64,000 nt of DNA. Source: JAFAMS01 sp963715815 (lineage in GTDB: Bacteria; Vulcanimicrobiota; Vulcanimicrobiia; Vulcanimicrobiales; Vulcanimicrobiaceae). Positions 35,790 to 44,976 of the stretch are shown piece after piece. The stretch is from NCBI GenBank assembly GCA_963715815.1, contig OY970278.1, forward strand, positions 1-64,000. The letters are read 5' to 3'. The position numbers and the translations under genes are program-made. Positions within the stretch are counted from its first letter, which is position 1. Each line of letters opens with the position of its first letter. The notes beneath the pieces are model-generated. The model did not search any database, was not told the origin of the DNA, and saw nothing but the letters and a program-made list of their open reading frames with translations.

Positions 35790-37334
35790 ATGAAACGGCG
35801 GGATTTTGTCGCGCAAGTTGCTGTTGCAGGCGGCTCTGCATATTCAGCGATGGCGGCTCTAGAAATGCTGGCGCCCGAACGGACCGACGCGGCAACACTC
35901 GACGTCCAGGGCTCGGGGAACGGGACGACTGTCGTAATCCTCGGAGCCGGTGTCGCGGGAATGTGCGCCGCGTACGAGCTCGGCAAGCACGGCTACCATT
36001 GCCACATCCTCGAAGCGCGATCGCGCCCGGGTGGGCGCGTGTGGACCATCAGAGGCGGCACGAGCGAGACCGAGATCGGCGGCGGCCGCCAGACCTCGAC
36101 GTTCTCGAACGGATTGTACTGGAACCCCGGACCGGCGCGCGTCTCGCACAATCACGTCACGATGGATTACTATCGCGAGCTAAAAATCGCGATACAGCCG
36201 TTCATTAACGACAACTTCAACGCGTACTACTACAACTCGACTATCAATGGCGGCTTGCGCGTCCGCTCGCGACAAGCGCGCTTCGATATGCTCGGCTACA
36301 CCTCAGAATTGCTCGCGAAAGCGCTCTCGCAAGACGCGCTCGACGCCGAGATGACGAAAGACGATAGAGATGCGCTGCTCACTTATTTGCGCGCGAGCGG
36401 TAATCTCGATCCGAACATGATCTACAAAGGCTCAGGGAAGGCCGGTTACTCCCTGCAGCCCGGTGCGTGCGATGTGCCGGGAACGCCGCTCGATCCGCTC
36501 GGACTGATCCCGCTCATTCACTCGCGCTTCGGATTAAACAGCGTCTTCACGAGCGAGTACGATCAACAGCCGTCGATGTTCCAACCCGTCGGAGGGATCG
36601 ATGCGTTACCCAGAGCCTTTGCAAAACGACTCGGCGATCGCATTAGCTACAGCACCGAGGTGCGCGAAATCCGGCGCACGTCGAACGGCGTTCGCATCGT
36701 GTACCGCGACAAATCCGGGACCGAGAAGTCGGCGGAAGCGAAATACTGCATCTGTACGATTCCGCTCTCCGTGCTCAAGAAAATCCCGTCAGACTTCTCG
36801 ACACGAATGAAAACCGCGATCAGCGCCATCCCCTACGCGCAAACTATGAAGGTCGGGCTCGAATTCAAACGGCGCTTCTGGGAAGAAGACGATCGCATCT
36901 ACGGCGGCATCTCGAATACAAACGACGACATCACGCAGATCTGGTATCCGAACTTCGACTTCTTCTCGAAACATGGAATACTCACAGCGGCGTACGCATT
37001 CGATAAGCCTGCGGAACGTCTCGTCGCACTTTCACCCGAAGATCGGATCAAAGCGGCACTCGAGCAAGGCAGCAAGATCCATAAACAATATCCGGCTGAA
37101 TACGCGAATGGATTTTCGGTCGCGTGGCCCCGCATTCCGTATAGCGAAGGCGGCTGGGGTGCGTACACGCGCGGCTTGCGCAAAACCTACTTCCCAACTC
37201 TATGCGAAGGCGAAGGCCCGTTCTATCTCGCGGGCGAGCACATGAGCTATCTCCCGGGCTGGCAGGCCGGTGCACTCGAGTCGGCGCGCGCCGTCGTCAC
37301 GCAACTGCACTCACGCGTGCGCGCGACCGCTTAG
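35790..37334 (+). CDS. Flavin amine oxidase family protein with Tat signal
   Basis: 514 residues. A twin-arginine start (MKRRDFVAQVAVAGGSAYSA) points to export of the folded flavoprotein. The FAD fold shows VVILGAGVAGMCAAYELGKH and HILEARSRPGGRVWTIRGG. The C-terminal FAD motif is FYLAGEHMSYLPGWQAGALESA. Family members oxidise amines or L-amino acids. The ATG at 35790 follows the terminator and begins the Tat signal. The RidA gene next door (convergent, 4-bp overlap) fits removal of imine products. Substrate unknown. Confidence 0.9.
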   Translation: MKRRDFVAQVAVAGGSAYSAMAALEMLAPERTDAATLDVQGSGNGTTVVILGAGVAGMCAAYELGKHGYHCHILEARSRPGGRVWTIRGGTSETEIGGGRQTSTFSNGLYWNPGPARVSHNHVTMDYYRELKIAIQPFINDNFNAYYYNSTINGGLRVRSRQARFDMLGYTSELLAKALSQDALDAEMTKDDRDALLTYLRASGNLDPNMIYKGSGKAGYSLQPGACDVPGTPLDPLGLIPLIHSRFGLNSVFTSEYDQQPSMFQPVGGIDALPRAFAKRLGDRISYSTEVREIRRTSNGVRIVYRDKSGTEKSAEAKYCICTIPLSVLKKIPSDFSTRMKTAISAIPYAQTMKVGLEFKRRFWEEDDRIYGGISNTNDDITQIWYPNFDFFSKHGILTAAYAFDKPAERLVALSPEDRIKAALEQGSKIHKQYPAEYANGFSVAWPRIPYSEGGWGAYTRGLRKTYFPTLCEGEGPFYLAGEHMSYLPGWQAGALESARAVVTQLHSRVRATA

Positions 37335-37729
37335 ATTGCGGCTATCGCTTCGATTTCGATCAGGCACTCGGGTTTGACGAGCCTGCTGATCACGAGCAAT
37401 GTGTTGGGCGGATATCCGCCGGACGGATAGAGCTTTGCGTACAGCTCTTTGCGGGTTTCCATGAACGCCGTAATATCCGTATCGCGCGTCACGAACGTCG
37501 TGAACTTCGCGACATCCGCGAACGAGCCGCCGGCTGATTTCAGCGCGGTCCCGATGTTTTCGAAAACCTGACGCATCTGCGCGGCAAAATCGCCTGCGCC
37601 GACAACCTGGCCTTGCGCATCGATTGCGAGTTGCCCGGCAATATAAATCGGGCTTCCCGATTTGACGCGACTTACGTGCGAATATAGGCCGAGCGGCGCA
37701 GCGAGACCGCTGCACTCGACCATCTTCAC
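37331..37729 (-). CDS. RidA/YjgF-family protein
   Basis: 132 residues. It shows the RidA pattern: GSPIYIAGQLAIDAQGQVV, AAQMRQVFENIGTALKSAG, then VISRLVKPECLIEIEAIA, including the Arg expected to bind the substrate carboxylate. Such proteins hydrolyse reactive enamine/imine intermediates. The neighbouring amine oxidase makes imines. Start at 37729 or 37723. A second RidA-like protein is at 41759. Confidence 0.9.
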   Translation of the reverse strand: MKMVECSGLAAPLGLYSHVSRVKSGSPIYIAGQLAIDAQGQVVGAGDFAAQMRQVFENIGTALKSAGGSFADVAKFTTFVTRDTDITAFMETRKELYAKLYPSGGYPPNTLLVISRLVKPECLIEIEAIAAI

Positions 37730-37740
37730 ACGCGACTTGG

Positions 37741-38982
37741 CTACGCGGTTACCTTCCCGAGGCCGAACACGTCAAGTTCATCAACGACCGGCGCGACCGG
37801 TGTGAGGTCGAAGAGCCCTTCGGCCTGCGCGGGTGCTGATGCAGCCGGCATCGGCTGGCTGAATCCGAAGATGTCTTCGCTTGCGGGAGCGAGGCGCGGC
37901 GCCTGAACAGGAAGCCGCAGACTTTGGTGTTGCTGCACACGCTCGCGATGTCGTTCGTGCTCGATTTTCGGAAGCGCAGCTGCTGCAAACACTTCGCCGA
38001 CTGCTTGACGTAAGTTGATGGTCCGCGCGGCGACAGTGTATTCGCGATGTTTCGCTGCAAGCGTCGATTGGCGTTCCGGCGTCGCGGCGCGCGGAACTCG
38101 GCGATGCTTCTTCGGCTCTTTCGACTTGCGCAGCTGGATCAGCTGGTGCGAGTGGATCCAGCGTCCAACTTCATCTTCGAGCAAACCCGAGAGTCCGACG
38201 AACCGCACGCCGTAGAGCGGCGAGCCGTTTCGCGCGTTGCCGAGCACCTTGATGATGCGCGCACGCGTTTGGATCTGCTCGAACGGACGAACCGCCACCG
38301 ACGTCGAGCGGCGACGTTCACCGAACGGCGTGATCTCGACGATGACTTTACCCTGCGCGTCGTGTGCTTCGTGATCGAATGGCAAATAGAACGAGAGCTC
38401 CAGCTCCGTTCCTTTCTCGAACTCTTCCGGAAGGGAGAGCATCATGCCGCCGATCGAAAGATCGCGCGCTTCACCGCGCAGCGGTATCCACGTCTGCGCA
38501 TTCTTCTTAACTTGTACCGTGACCGGGAATTGCACGACGGTGCGGTACGCTTTGCGATCGGCGACGCGCTCGAATGCAAAGTCGCCCATCATCTCGGCCG
38601 TTGCGTTCATTACTTTGTCGCGCCGGCGGCGATGAACTTCGTGGAGCTCGAAGCCGAGCCGATCGCGAACGCCATCCGTCATCGTGAACAGGATGTCGTA
38701 CTCGGCGGTACGCTTGTCGATCATGCGAGTTTCGGCAACGTGGCCGTGGACGACGAGCGTGTCGCGCGACGGGCCCATCCATTTAAAGGTAAGTCCGGCT
38801 TGCGGAGGCAGCACAACACCCGTTCGGAAACGCGCCCGGTTTTCGGACAAGTCGACGAGATGCATCTTGACCTGACGGCCATGATCGTGTAGATGAACAA
38901 CGATCTCGGCGTTCAGTTCGAGGCGTAGCGCTTGTGGATTCTCGGGGCGCTGCTCCGCTGCGAGATTACCGCAGCATTTCAG
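37741..38982 (-). CDS. PilZ-domain protein (tandem PilZ-like), apparent CTG start
   Basis: About 413 residues. The N-terminal PilZ-like domain reads LRLELNAEIVVHLHD, then MHLVDLSENRARFRT; a second domain has RVADRKAYRTVVQFPVTVQV and ARDLSIGGMMLSLPEEF, a good RxxxR...D/NxSxxG c-di-GMP signature. The C-terminal 110 residues are basic and low complexity. The first domain begins before the first ATG (38865). Between an in-frame stop and that ATG there is no ATG, GTG or TTG; CTG at 38982 is the only plausible initiator. A missed frameshift is the alternative. Likely a c-di-GMP receptor. Confidence 0.75.
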   Translation of the reverse strand: MKCCGNLAAEQRPENPQALRLELNAEIVVHLHDHGRQVKMHLVDLSENRARFRTGVVLPPQAGLTFKWMGPSRDTLVVHGHVAETRMIDKRTAEYDILFTMTDGVRDRLGFELHEVHRRRRDKVMNATAEMMGDFAFERVADRKAYRTVVQFPVTVQVKKNAQTWIPLRGEARDLSIGGMMLSLPEEFEKGTELELSFYLPFDHEAHDAQGKVIVEITPFGERRRSTSVAVRPFEQIQTRARIIKVLGNARNGSPLYGVRFVGLSGLLEDEVGRWIHSHQLIQLRKSKEPKKHRRVPRAATPERQSTLAAKHREYTVAARTINLRQAVGEVFAAAALPKIEHERHRERVQQHQSLRLPVQAPRLAPASEDIFGFSQPMPAASAPAQAEGLFDLTPVAPVVDELDVFGLGKVTA

Positions 38983-39074
38983 CGCACTTGCTTCTTGAGA
39001 CGAACGTGAAAGAAACGTAGAACTGCCCTCCGGCCCGTTTCTTTTTCATCGGCCTCCCGGAAAGGGGGTTTTAG

Positions 39075-40313
39075 CTGCCCTACCGCGCCCGCGACCTACC
39101 GCTCTTCCTCTCAGCACGGGCCCTCTCAGAGCTGGCCTCCCTCGTAATGTCCGTCGCCGTAGGCTGGCAGCTCTACACAATCACGCATTCGCCGCTCGTT
39201 CTGGGGCTCGCGGGCCTAGCCCAGTTTGTCCCAATCTTTATACTCACGCTCCCCGCGGGCGAGCTTTGCGACCAGCTCGGGCCCAAGCGCGTCGTCGCAG
39301 CGAGCATGGCCCTGGACGGGCTTTGCGGGGCGATCTTCCTGTGGCTTACCCTCAGCGGCACGACCTCGGCTTGGCCATTCTTCGCCACCCTTGTCCTCTT
39401 CGGGATCTCGAGTGCGGCATTCGCGCCGGCCATTCAGTCGATGCTGCCCTTCCTCGTTGACCGCGACGCGTTGCCAAAATCGATTGCGCTGAACTCGTCG
39501 CTGATGAGCGTCGCGGTCATCGTCGGCCCGGCGGTCGGCGGCATCGCCTTCGCCGTTTCACCCCTATTGCCATACGTCATATGCACGGTCGCTTCACTAG
39601 CCGCAGCGGCCGGCATCGTTCCACTCCGGGTCCGAAGGCTCGAGCCGGAAGCGGCCGCGTCGCTCTCCGGCCGAATTGCGCGCGTTCGCGAAGGCTTACG
39701 CTTCGTGCAGCACCGCCCGGTATTGCTTGGCGCGGTTTCACTCGATCTCTTCGCGGTGCTCTTCGGCGGTGCGACGGCGCTCTTGCCGATTTACGCGCAC
39801 GATATCCTCAACGTCGGTCCAGTTGGTCTCGGGATTCTTCGCAGTGCGGCGGCCGCCGGCGGAATCGTAACGGCAGTGTATCTCGCGCGGCAGGGCTTGA
39901 CGCAGCGCGTCGGTTCGTGGCTGTTTGCGACCGTTGCGATTTTCGGCGCGTCTATCATCGTCTTTGGGGCCTCGCGCAATTTTGTTCTGTCGCTTGTCGC
40001 GCTGATCGTTGCGGGCGCGTCGGACGAGATTAGCATGTACATTCGCGCCGCCCTCACGCAACTTGCGACGCCGGATTCGATGCGTGGACGCGTCAATTCG
40101 GTCTACATGCTCTTCGTGCACACGTCGAACCAACTCGGCGCGTTCGAATCAGGAGCTGCTGCGGCCTTACTCGGAACGATTCCGTCCGTAGTCTTGGGCG
40201 GTGCCGCAACGATCGTTGTTGCTGCTCTTTGGATGAGATTGTTTCCGGCGCTGCGCAGCATCGATACGATGGACGAGGTCCAGGGATTCGTCGAGCTTCC
40301 GACGGAACGCTGA
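39075..40313 (+). CDS. MFS transporter (ENTS/MFS_3 type), apparent CTG start
   Basis: About 412 residues, 12 membrane segments. The family N-terminus (RARDLPLFLSARALSELA) lies before the first ATG (39147). In that stretch the only initiator after an in-frame TAG is CTG at 39075, and GGAAAGGGGG sits 6 nt before it, which supports a CTG start. Later segments (LPAGELCDQLGPKRVVAASM) carry the loop 2-3 motif. It ends 3 bp before the M28 peptidase gene. Probably exports a small metabolite. Confidence 0.8.
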   Translation: MPYRARDLPLFLSARALSELASLVMSVAVGWQLYTITHSPLVLGLAGLAQFVPIFILTLPAGELCDQLGPKRVVAASMALDGLCGAIFLWLTLSGTTSAWPFFATLVLFGISSAAFAPAIQSMLPFLVDRDALPKSIALNSSLMSVAVIVGPAVGGIAFAVSPLLPYVICTVASLAAAAGIVPLRVRRLEPEAAASLSGRIARVREGLRFVQHRPVLLGAVSLDLFAVLFGGATALLPIYAHDILNVGPVGLGILRSAAAAGGIVTAVYLARQGLTQRVGSWLFATVAIFGASIIVFGASRNFVLSLVALIVAGASDEISMYIRAALTQLATPDSMRGRVNSVYMLFVHTSNQLGAFESGAAAALLGTIPSVVLGGAATIVVAALWMRLFPALRSIDTMDEVQGFVELPTER

Positions 40314-40316
40314 ATC

Positions 40317-41753
40317 ATGCAGACGCGCCTTGTTTTAATCGCCGTACTCGTCGTAGCAATCGCAGCATTCGGTCCGCCCGCCATCGCGCAAGCACCCTCG
40401 ATGTTCTCGGCTGCCACGCTCGCCGCATGCGCAAAGATTCGCGACGCGGTACTCGAGGACGATTATGCATACCGTCGCGTCGCAGATCTCGCCGATACGA
40501 TTGGACCGCGACTTTCCGGTTCACCGGGTGCGGCCGCTGCGGTGACGTACGTGCAGAAACAATTCCAGGCACTCGGAGTGACGACGCGTCTGCAGCCGAT
40601 CATGGTGCCGCATTGGGTTCGCGGTGCAGAGATCGCCGAGCTCACCGCATGGCCCGGGCAGCCGCAAGGCCTTACGCAAAAGATTATCGTTACCGCGCTC
40701 GGCAGTTCGCCGGCCACGCCGCAAACGGGAATCGAAGCGCCGGTTGTCGTTGTTCCGGATTTCGCGACGCTCGAACATCTCGGTCAGGCCGGGGTCGCCG
40801 GTAAGATCGTGCTCTTCGACGAGAAGTTCGACGATCGCATGGCTAAAGACGGCTTTGCCGGACAAGCGTATGGAAATGCCGTCGTTTATCGTGGCCGCGG
40901 ACCCGAAGCCGCATCGAAGCTCGGCGCCGTTGCGGCCGTGATTCGCAGCGTCGGTGGTGCGGAATTTCGCATACCGCACGCGGGCCAAACGAATTTCCGC
41001 ACGGCAAAACCGATTCCGGCCGGCGCACTCGCTGCCGAAGACGCCGACAAGATCGCGCGCCTAAGTCAGCATGGCGTCGTGCGCATGCGTCTGATCCTCA
41101 CGCCGCGCACACTTCCTGATGCGCCGAGCAACAACGTTATTGCGGAAATTCCAGGACGCGAACATCCCGAGCAGGTCGTGACGATCGGCGGGCATCTCGA
41201 CTCATGGGATTTGGGTGACGGTGCAACCGACGACGGTGCCGGCGTTGCAATCGCGATGGAGACCGCGCAGATCCTCGCGCGTCTCCAGATGCATCCACGG
41301 CGAACGATTCGCATCGTCGCGTTCATGAACGAAGAAAACGGCACGCGCGGTGGCCAAGGCTATGCCGATGCGGAGAAAGCCAAACCGCAGAATCAGGTCG
41401 TGGCGATCGAAGCCGATACCGGTGCATCGCACCCGCTGGGAATCATCATCAACGTCTCAACGGCCGGCGAACGCGCATTACGTCCTCTGATGAATGTGCT
41501 CGCACCGATCGGCGCAACCGCGATCCGTCGCATCGACGACTCACCTGAAACCGACATCGGGCCGCTCGGCGAGCTCGGCGTTCCGACGATCGGTCTCATG
41601 CAAGATGACCGCTATTACTTCGATTATCATCACACGCCGGCTGACACGCTCGATAAGATCGTGCCGCGCGAGCTGGCTGAAAGCTCCGCGGTGATGGCGG
41701 TCGTCGCGTATGGACTCGCCGACGCCGACACTACGCTTCCGCGCGTGAAGTAA
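40317..41753 (+). CDS. M28-family zinc metallopeptidase (carboxypeptidase Q-like), exported
   Basis: 478 residues with a signal peptide (LVLIAVLVVAIAAFGPPAIAQ). The N-terminal part (RVADLADTIGPRLSGSPGA) and a PA-type insert (about 140-250) precede the catalytic domain. Visible metal and catalytic residues are GGHLDSWD, GATDDGAG, FMNEENGTRGG, EADTGAS and the final His in DYHHTPADT. It cleaves dipeptides or peptides in the periplasm. The neighbours MFS (3 bp upstream) and RidA (about 5 bp downstream) suggest one operon for peptide or amino-acid use. Confidence 0.9.
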   Translation: MQTRLVLIAVLVVAIAAFGPPAIAQAPSMFSAATLAACAKIRDAVLEDDYAYRRVADLADTIGPRLSGSPGAAAAVTYVQKQFQALGVTTRLQPIMVPHWVRGAEIAELTAWPGQPQGLTQKIIVTALGSSPATPQTGIEAPVVVVPDFATLEHLGQAGVAGKIVLFDEKFDDRMAKDGFAGQAYGNAVVYRGRGPEAASKLGAVAAVIRSVGGAEFRIPHAGQTNFRTAKPIPAGALAAEDADKIARLSQHGVVRMRLILTPRTLPDAPSNNVIAEIPGREHPEQVVTIGGHLDSWDLGDGATDDGAGVAIAMETAQILARLQMHPRRTIRIVAFMNEENGTRGGQGYADAEKAKPQNQVVAIEADTGASHPLGIIINVSTAGERALRPLMNVLAPIGATAIRRIDDSPETDIGPLGELGVPTIGLMQDDRYYFDYHHTPADTLDKIVPRELAESSAVMAVVAYGLADADTTLPRVK

Positions 41754-41758
41754 CGTTG

Positions 41759-42232
41759 ATGAGCGATAACCCTGAAGTACGACTCAAGCAGCTTGGCATC
41801 GATCTCGGCCCACCGCCGAAACCCGCCGGCAATTACGTGCCGTACGTCATCACGGGAAATCTACTCTACGTTTCCGGCAACGGTCCGCGCCTACCGGAAG
41901 GTCAGTTCAGCACCGGGAAAGTCGGTCGCGACGTATCTGCAGAGGACGCCTACGCGGACGCACGGCGCGTCGGAATCGTTATCCTAGGTATTGTCCGTAC
42001 CGCCCTTGGTTCACTCGATCGCGTAAAACGTGTTGTAAAATTACTTGGCATGGTCAATGCCGTCCCAGAATTCACGGATCATCCGAAAGTCATCAACGGG
42101 TGCTCGGATCTGTTCGTCGAGATCTTCGGTGAAAACGGGCGCCACGCACGATCTGCAGTCGGCATGGGAAGTTTACCGATGCAAATCACCGTTGAAATCG
42201 AGGCAATCTTCGAGATCAGCCCGCAAATGTAA
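41759..42232 (+). CDS. RidA/YjgF-family protein (longer type)
   Basis: 157 residues with the words VITGNLLYVSGNGPRLPEG, AYADARRVGIVILGIVRTALG, VVKLLGMVNAVPEF, and SAVGMGSLPMQITVEIEAIF. This is the longer RidA subtype, in which the canonical Arg is replaced (SLPMQ), so imine hydrolysis is less certain. The ATG at 41759 is preferred to TTG 41756. It follows the M28 peptidase by a few bases and is probably co-transcribed. Confidence 0.85.
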   Translation: MSDNPEVRLKQLGIDLGPPPKPAGNYVPYVITGNLLYVSGNGPRLPEGQFSTGKVGRDVSAEDAYADARRVGIVILGIVRTALGSLDRVKRVVKLLGMVNAVPEFTDHPKVINGCSDLFVEIFGENGRHARSAVGMGSLPMQITVEIEAIFEISPQM

Positions 42233-42276
42233 TCCCAGGCACTTATGCAGTGTCAAGAAGCTGCTAAGATGCGTGC

Positions 42277-42672
42277 ATGACCAATGGCGAGATGATAAGT
42301 CACGCGGGTGGCGACGTAGTCTCAATAGCCAAGGACGAGACGATCTTTTTGCATGGCTCGATTGGTACGCACATGTACGTCGTACTGGACGGACAAATCG
42401 AGATTCGCATCGGTGATCGCGTCGTCGACGTCGTGAGTCCCGGACAATTCTTTGGTGAGATGGCGCTCGTAGATGAACGTCCGCGCGCCGGCACCGCAAT
42501 CGCGCGCACGAAAGGCAGTCTTCTGCGCATCGACAGCAAGCAATTCCTCAAGCTCGTTCGCGAATCGCCGGATTTCGCGCTGAAGCTGTTGCGTGTCGTA
42601 GTCGGGCGCGTCCGGCGCGCCGATTCGCTCGGCGGCCTTACCGTTCCGACGAAGAGCTCCACGGAACACTAG
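42277..42672 (+). CDS. Cyclic nucleotide-binding domain protein
   Basis: 131 residues: a single cNMP-binding beta-roll (IFLHGSIGTHMYVVLDGQIE, then PGQFFGEMALVDERPRAGTAIA, the phosphate-binding cassette) and a C-terminal helix, without the HTH of CRP. It may act as a cAMP/cGMP sensor acting through a partner. The gene ends 5 bp from the convergent RsbW-like gene. Confidence 0.85.
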   Translation: MTNGEMISHAGGDVVSIAKDETIFLHGSIGTHMYVVLDGQIEIRIGDRVVDVVSPGQFFGEMALVDERPRAGTAIARTKGSLLRIDSKQFLKLVRESPDFALKLLRVVVGRVRRADSLGGLTVPTKSSTEH

Positions 42673-42676
42673 CGCC

Positions 42677-43096
42677 TTACTTGACGGCGCGAATATGCCG
42701 CCGCCGTTGAATGGTATCGAACGACAATCGCACGTGCGTGCCGCGCGAGCGGTCGATGTCGACGCTGCGCGCAATCGCGCGTGCGATCCGCAAACCGTAT
42801 CCACGTCCGGCGCGCTCCGAGCGTTCGATATACGTCCCCGAATCTCTCACGTCGACCTCGAGTGCTGCGTCGCCCTCGGCGCGCGCGTATAGCTCGACGC
42901 TCCCCGCGGCTCCGTCGACGTAAGCGTGCTCGACCGCGTTCGCTAGCACTTCACCGACGGCCGTTAGAACATCTTCGACGGTCTGGGGAGCGAGTTCGAG
43001 CGCTTCGAGAAAAGAGCGCAATGCATGACGCATCGGCCGCACGTTTGCACGCGCAGCCGTCCGCGTCATACGCAGCTCGGCAACGCCCTCAGCCAT
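42677..43096 (-). CDS. Anti-sigma factor-type ATP-binding protein (RsbW-like)
   Basis: 139 residues with the GHKL fold: AVGEVLANAVEHAYVDGA (N-box), VDVRDSGTYIE (G1) and GRGYGLRIARAIARSVDI (G2). It is expected to phosphorylate the STAS antagonist encoded just upstream (8-bp overlap) and to bind a sigma factor. Third gene of an SpoIIE - STAS - RsbW operon. Confidence 0.9.
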   Translation of the reverse strand: MAEGVAELRMTRTAARANVRPMRHALRSFLEALELAPQTVEDVLTAVGEVLANAVEHAYVDGAAGSVELYARAEGDAALEVDVRDSGTYIERSERAGRGYGLRIARAIARSVDIDRSRGTHVRLSFDTIQRRRHIRAVK

Positions 43097-43415
43097 TACG
43101 CGTTAAATACGTCAGGGCGGCTGAACGTTCCCTGAAAACCGGGAAGGCTTCACTTAGCCCGGCATACTCCAAGAGCCGGATGAGCTGCGGTTTCACGATC
43201 AATACGGCGATCGGCGTGTTCGCCGCCGTTGCCTTTTCGCTGAAATGGAACAGCGCCGAAATCACGGTCGAATCCGCGTACGATACGTCCGAGAGGTCGA
43301 GCAACACCGGCGTTGCGTGCGACGGCAATGCGAGAGCGCCGGCGACTTCGTTGACACGCGCGACGTCCAGCTCGCCTGAAAGCGCGATGACGACGACCGA
43401 GGAATCGCTGCTCAT
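43089..43415 (-). CDS. STAS-domain anti-sigma factor antagonist (RsbV-like)
   Basis: 108 residues: VVIALSGELDVARVNEVAGAL, then VLLDLSDVSYADSTVISALF. The Ser of ADST is the expected phosphorylation site. It is set between phosphatase and kinase genes with 4-bp (ATGA) and 8-bp overlaps. Its phosphorylation state should switch the RsbW-like protein between partners. Confidence 0.9.
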   Translation of the reverse strand: MSSDSSVVVIALSGELDVARVNEVAGALALPSHATPVLLDLSDVSYADSTVISALFHFSEKATAANTPIAVLIVKPQLIRLLEYAGLSEAFPVFRERSAALTYLTRNG

Positions 43416-44896
43416 GCGGCCCGCGATCCGGTGATCGATGACGAGCTCGAGGGCGTGGACCCTCCACGAGATGCACTGGCAACGATCTGTGCCTCGCGCG
43501 GTCCCTCGCCGGCGCCTTGTTCTGGTTGCATGAAAGCAATCGTCAGGATTGCAACGTCATCTTCGGCTTCGCGAAACCCGAAGATGTGGTCGCGAATCGC
43601 GCCGGCGGGCTCCGGGCTTCCGTTTTCAAGCGCGAGCCGCACGGCTTCGAGCAGCACTTTTTCGCCTTCGATTGGATCGCGCGCAAACTCGACCGCACCG
43701 TCCGTATAGAGAACGAGCGTCGCACCCGGCACGGTTTGAATGCTATGCGTGCGATATTCGCGCCCGGCAAGCACGCCGAGCGGAACGCCACCGATCGGCA
43801 GAATGCGCGGCGCGCGGCCCGGTTCCACGAGGATCGGCGGCGGATGTCCGGCCGTCGCGTACGTAAACGAAAACTTGCTCGCGTCGGCTATACCGCACAC
43901 GACGGTGACCATGCGCCCGCGATCGGTGATCAGCTCGTCGTTGACGCGTTGAAGTATCTTGGCCGGATCAGCATGCACGAGTGCTGCAGAGACGATCGCT
44001 TGCCGCGCGCGATTCATCGAAACCGCGGCTTCGAGTCCGTGACCGGCAACATCGCCGATCGCGAACATGACGCGACCATCCTGAAGCTCGACTCCTTCGT
44101 ACCAATCGCCGCCAACTTTGCTTTCTTCGCGGGCCGGAATGTATGTTGCACTAAACGCAACGCCGAGAAGCGTCGGCAACGGCTTCTGCAGAAACGCTTC
44201 TTGTAGTGCATCGGAAACACGGCGCTCGGCGTTGTACGCCGCGCGCAGACGCGCAGACTCGGTCTCACGGCGAGCGATCTGCTCGTTCGAGCGCACCTGC
44301 ACGACACCGACGATCAGGCCGGTCAGCGCGAGGGCGATAAGCGCGCAGACGGTTACGAATGTATTCTGTCCGATCGCGGTGCGTGTCGCAACGTCCGTCT
44401 TCCGTTCAACGAGATCGAGCCCGTCTTCGATCAGCCCTATGTCGATACGGTACCGATCGATAAGCTGTTTTCCATAACGCTGCATTGCCCGCGTTCCCCG
44501 CGGACTCGCGAGAACGGGCCTCGCGACCACTCGCAGCCACTGTGAGTTCGCGTCCCGCGCATCGCTCAGGGCCGCACGCCGTTCGACGCCCAGCTTCGTC
44601 AAGACGGCGTCGAGCTGATCGAACGTCCGCGGCAGAACCGGCAACGCCTCTTGATATGGCTGTAGCAGCGAACGCGCCTGCGTCGCGCCAAACCCGCGAA
44701 TCCCGGTTTCCTCGTCGAGCTGCAGCGCCAAAGCTTGTGCCGAAAGGTGGCGCGCAGTCCGAACCGTGGCCTCCCTAGCAAAACTCGATGAGATTAGTCT
44801 GCTAACCGATGCGCTTGCGACAGCCAGGATGGCCATGGCAACCACTAGCAAGATAGCGAAGGCAACGATAGGGCCCGCGGCCCGTATACGTTTCAT
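43412..44896 (-). CDS. SpoIIE/PP2C phosphatase with CHASE3-type sensor
   Basis: 494 residues. Membrane segment (IVAFAILLVVAMAILAVASA), then a periplasmic CHASE3-like helical domain (LQLDEETGIRGFGATQ, YQEALPVLPRTFDQLDAVL), and a second membrane segment (VTVCALIALALTGLIVGVV). The PP2C domain has ESKVGGDWYEGVELQDGRVMFAIGDVAGHGLEAAVSM with the metal-binding Asp residues. It should dephosphorylate the RsbV-like protein in response to an envelope signal. A Ser-rich C-terminal tail is present. First gene of the operon. Confidence 0.9.
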   Translation of the reverse strand: MKRIRAAGPIVAFAILLVVAMAILAVASASVSRLISSSFAREATVRTARHLSAQALALQLDEETGIRGFGATQARSLLQPYQEALPVLPRTFDQLDAVLTKLGVERRAALSDARDANSQWLRVVARPVLASPRGTRAMQRYGKQLIDRYRIDIGLIEDGLDLVERKTDVATRTAIGQNTFVTVCALIALALTGLIVGVVQVRSNEQIARRETESARLRAAYNAERRVSDALQEAFLQKPLPTLLGVAFSATYIPAREESKVGGDWYEGVELQDGRVMFAIGDVAGHGLEAAVSMNRARQAIVSAALVHADPAKILQRVNDELITDRGRMVTVVCGIADASKFSFTYATAGHPPPILVEPGRAPRILPIGGVPLGVLAGREYRTHSIQTVPGATLVLYTDGAVEFARDPIEGEKVLLEAVRLALENGSPEPAGAIRDHIFGFREAEDDVAILTIAFMQPEQGAGEGPREAQIVASASRGGSTPSSSSSITGSRAA

Positions 44897-44976
44897 ACGA
44901 CCGCGCTATGTTGTTGACTTACCGAGATAGCGCCTGCGATGCTTACGTAGGTAGGCGCTCGAGCGAGGTGTAGGCG

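Noticed and set aside
44914..44943. Promoter TTGACT...GATGCT in the SpoIIE/antiporter gap
   Set aside because: The spacing is 18 bp but the -10 match is poor and promoter consensus of this lineage is unknown.
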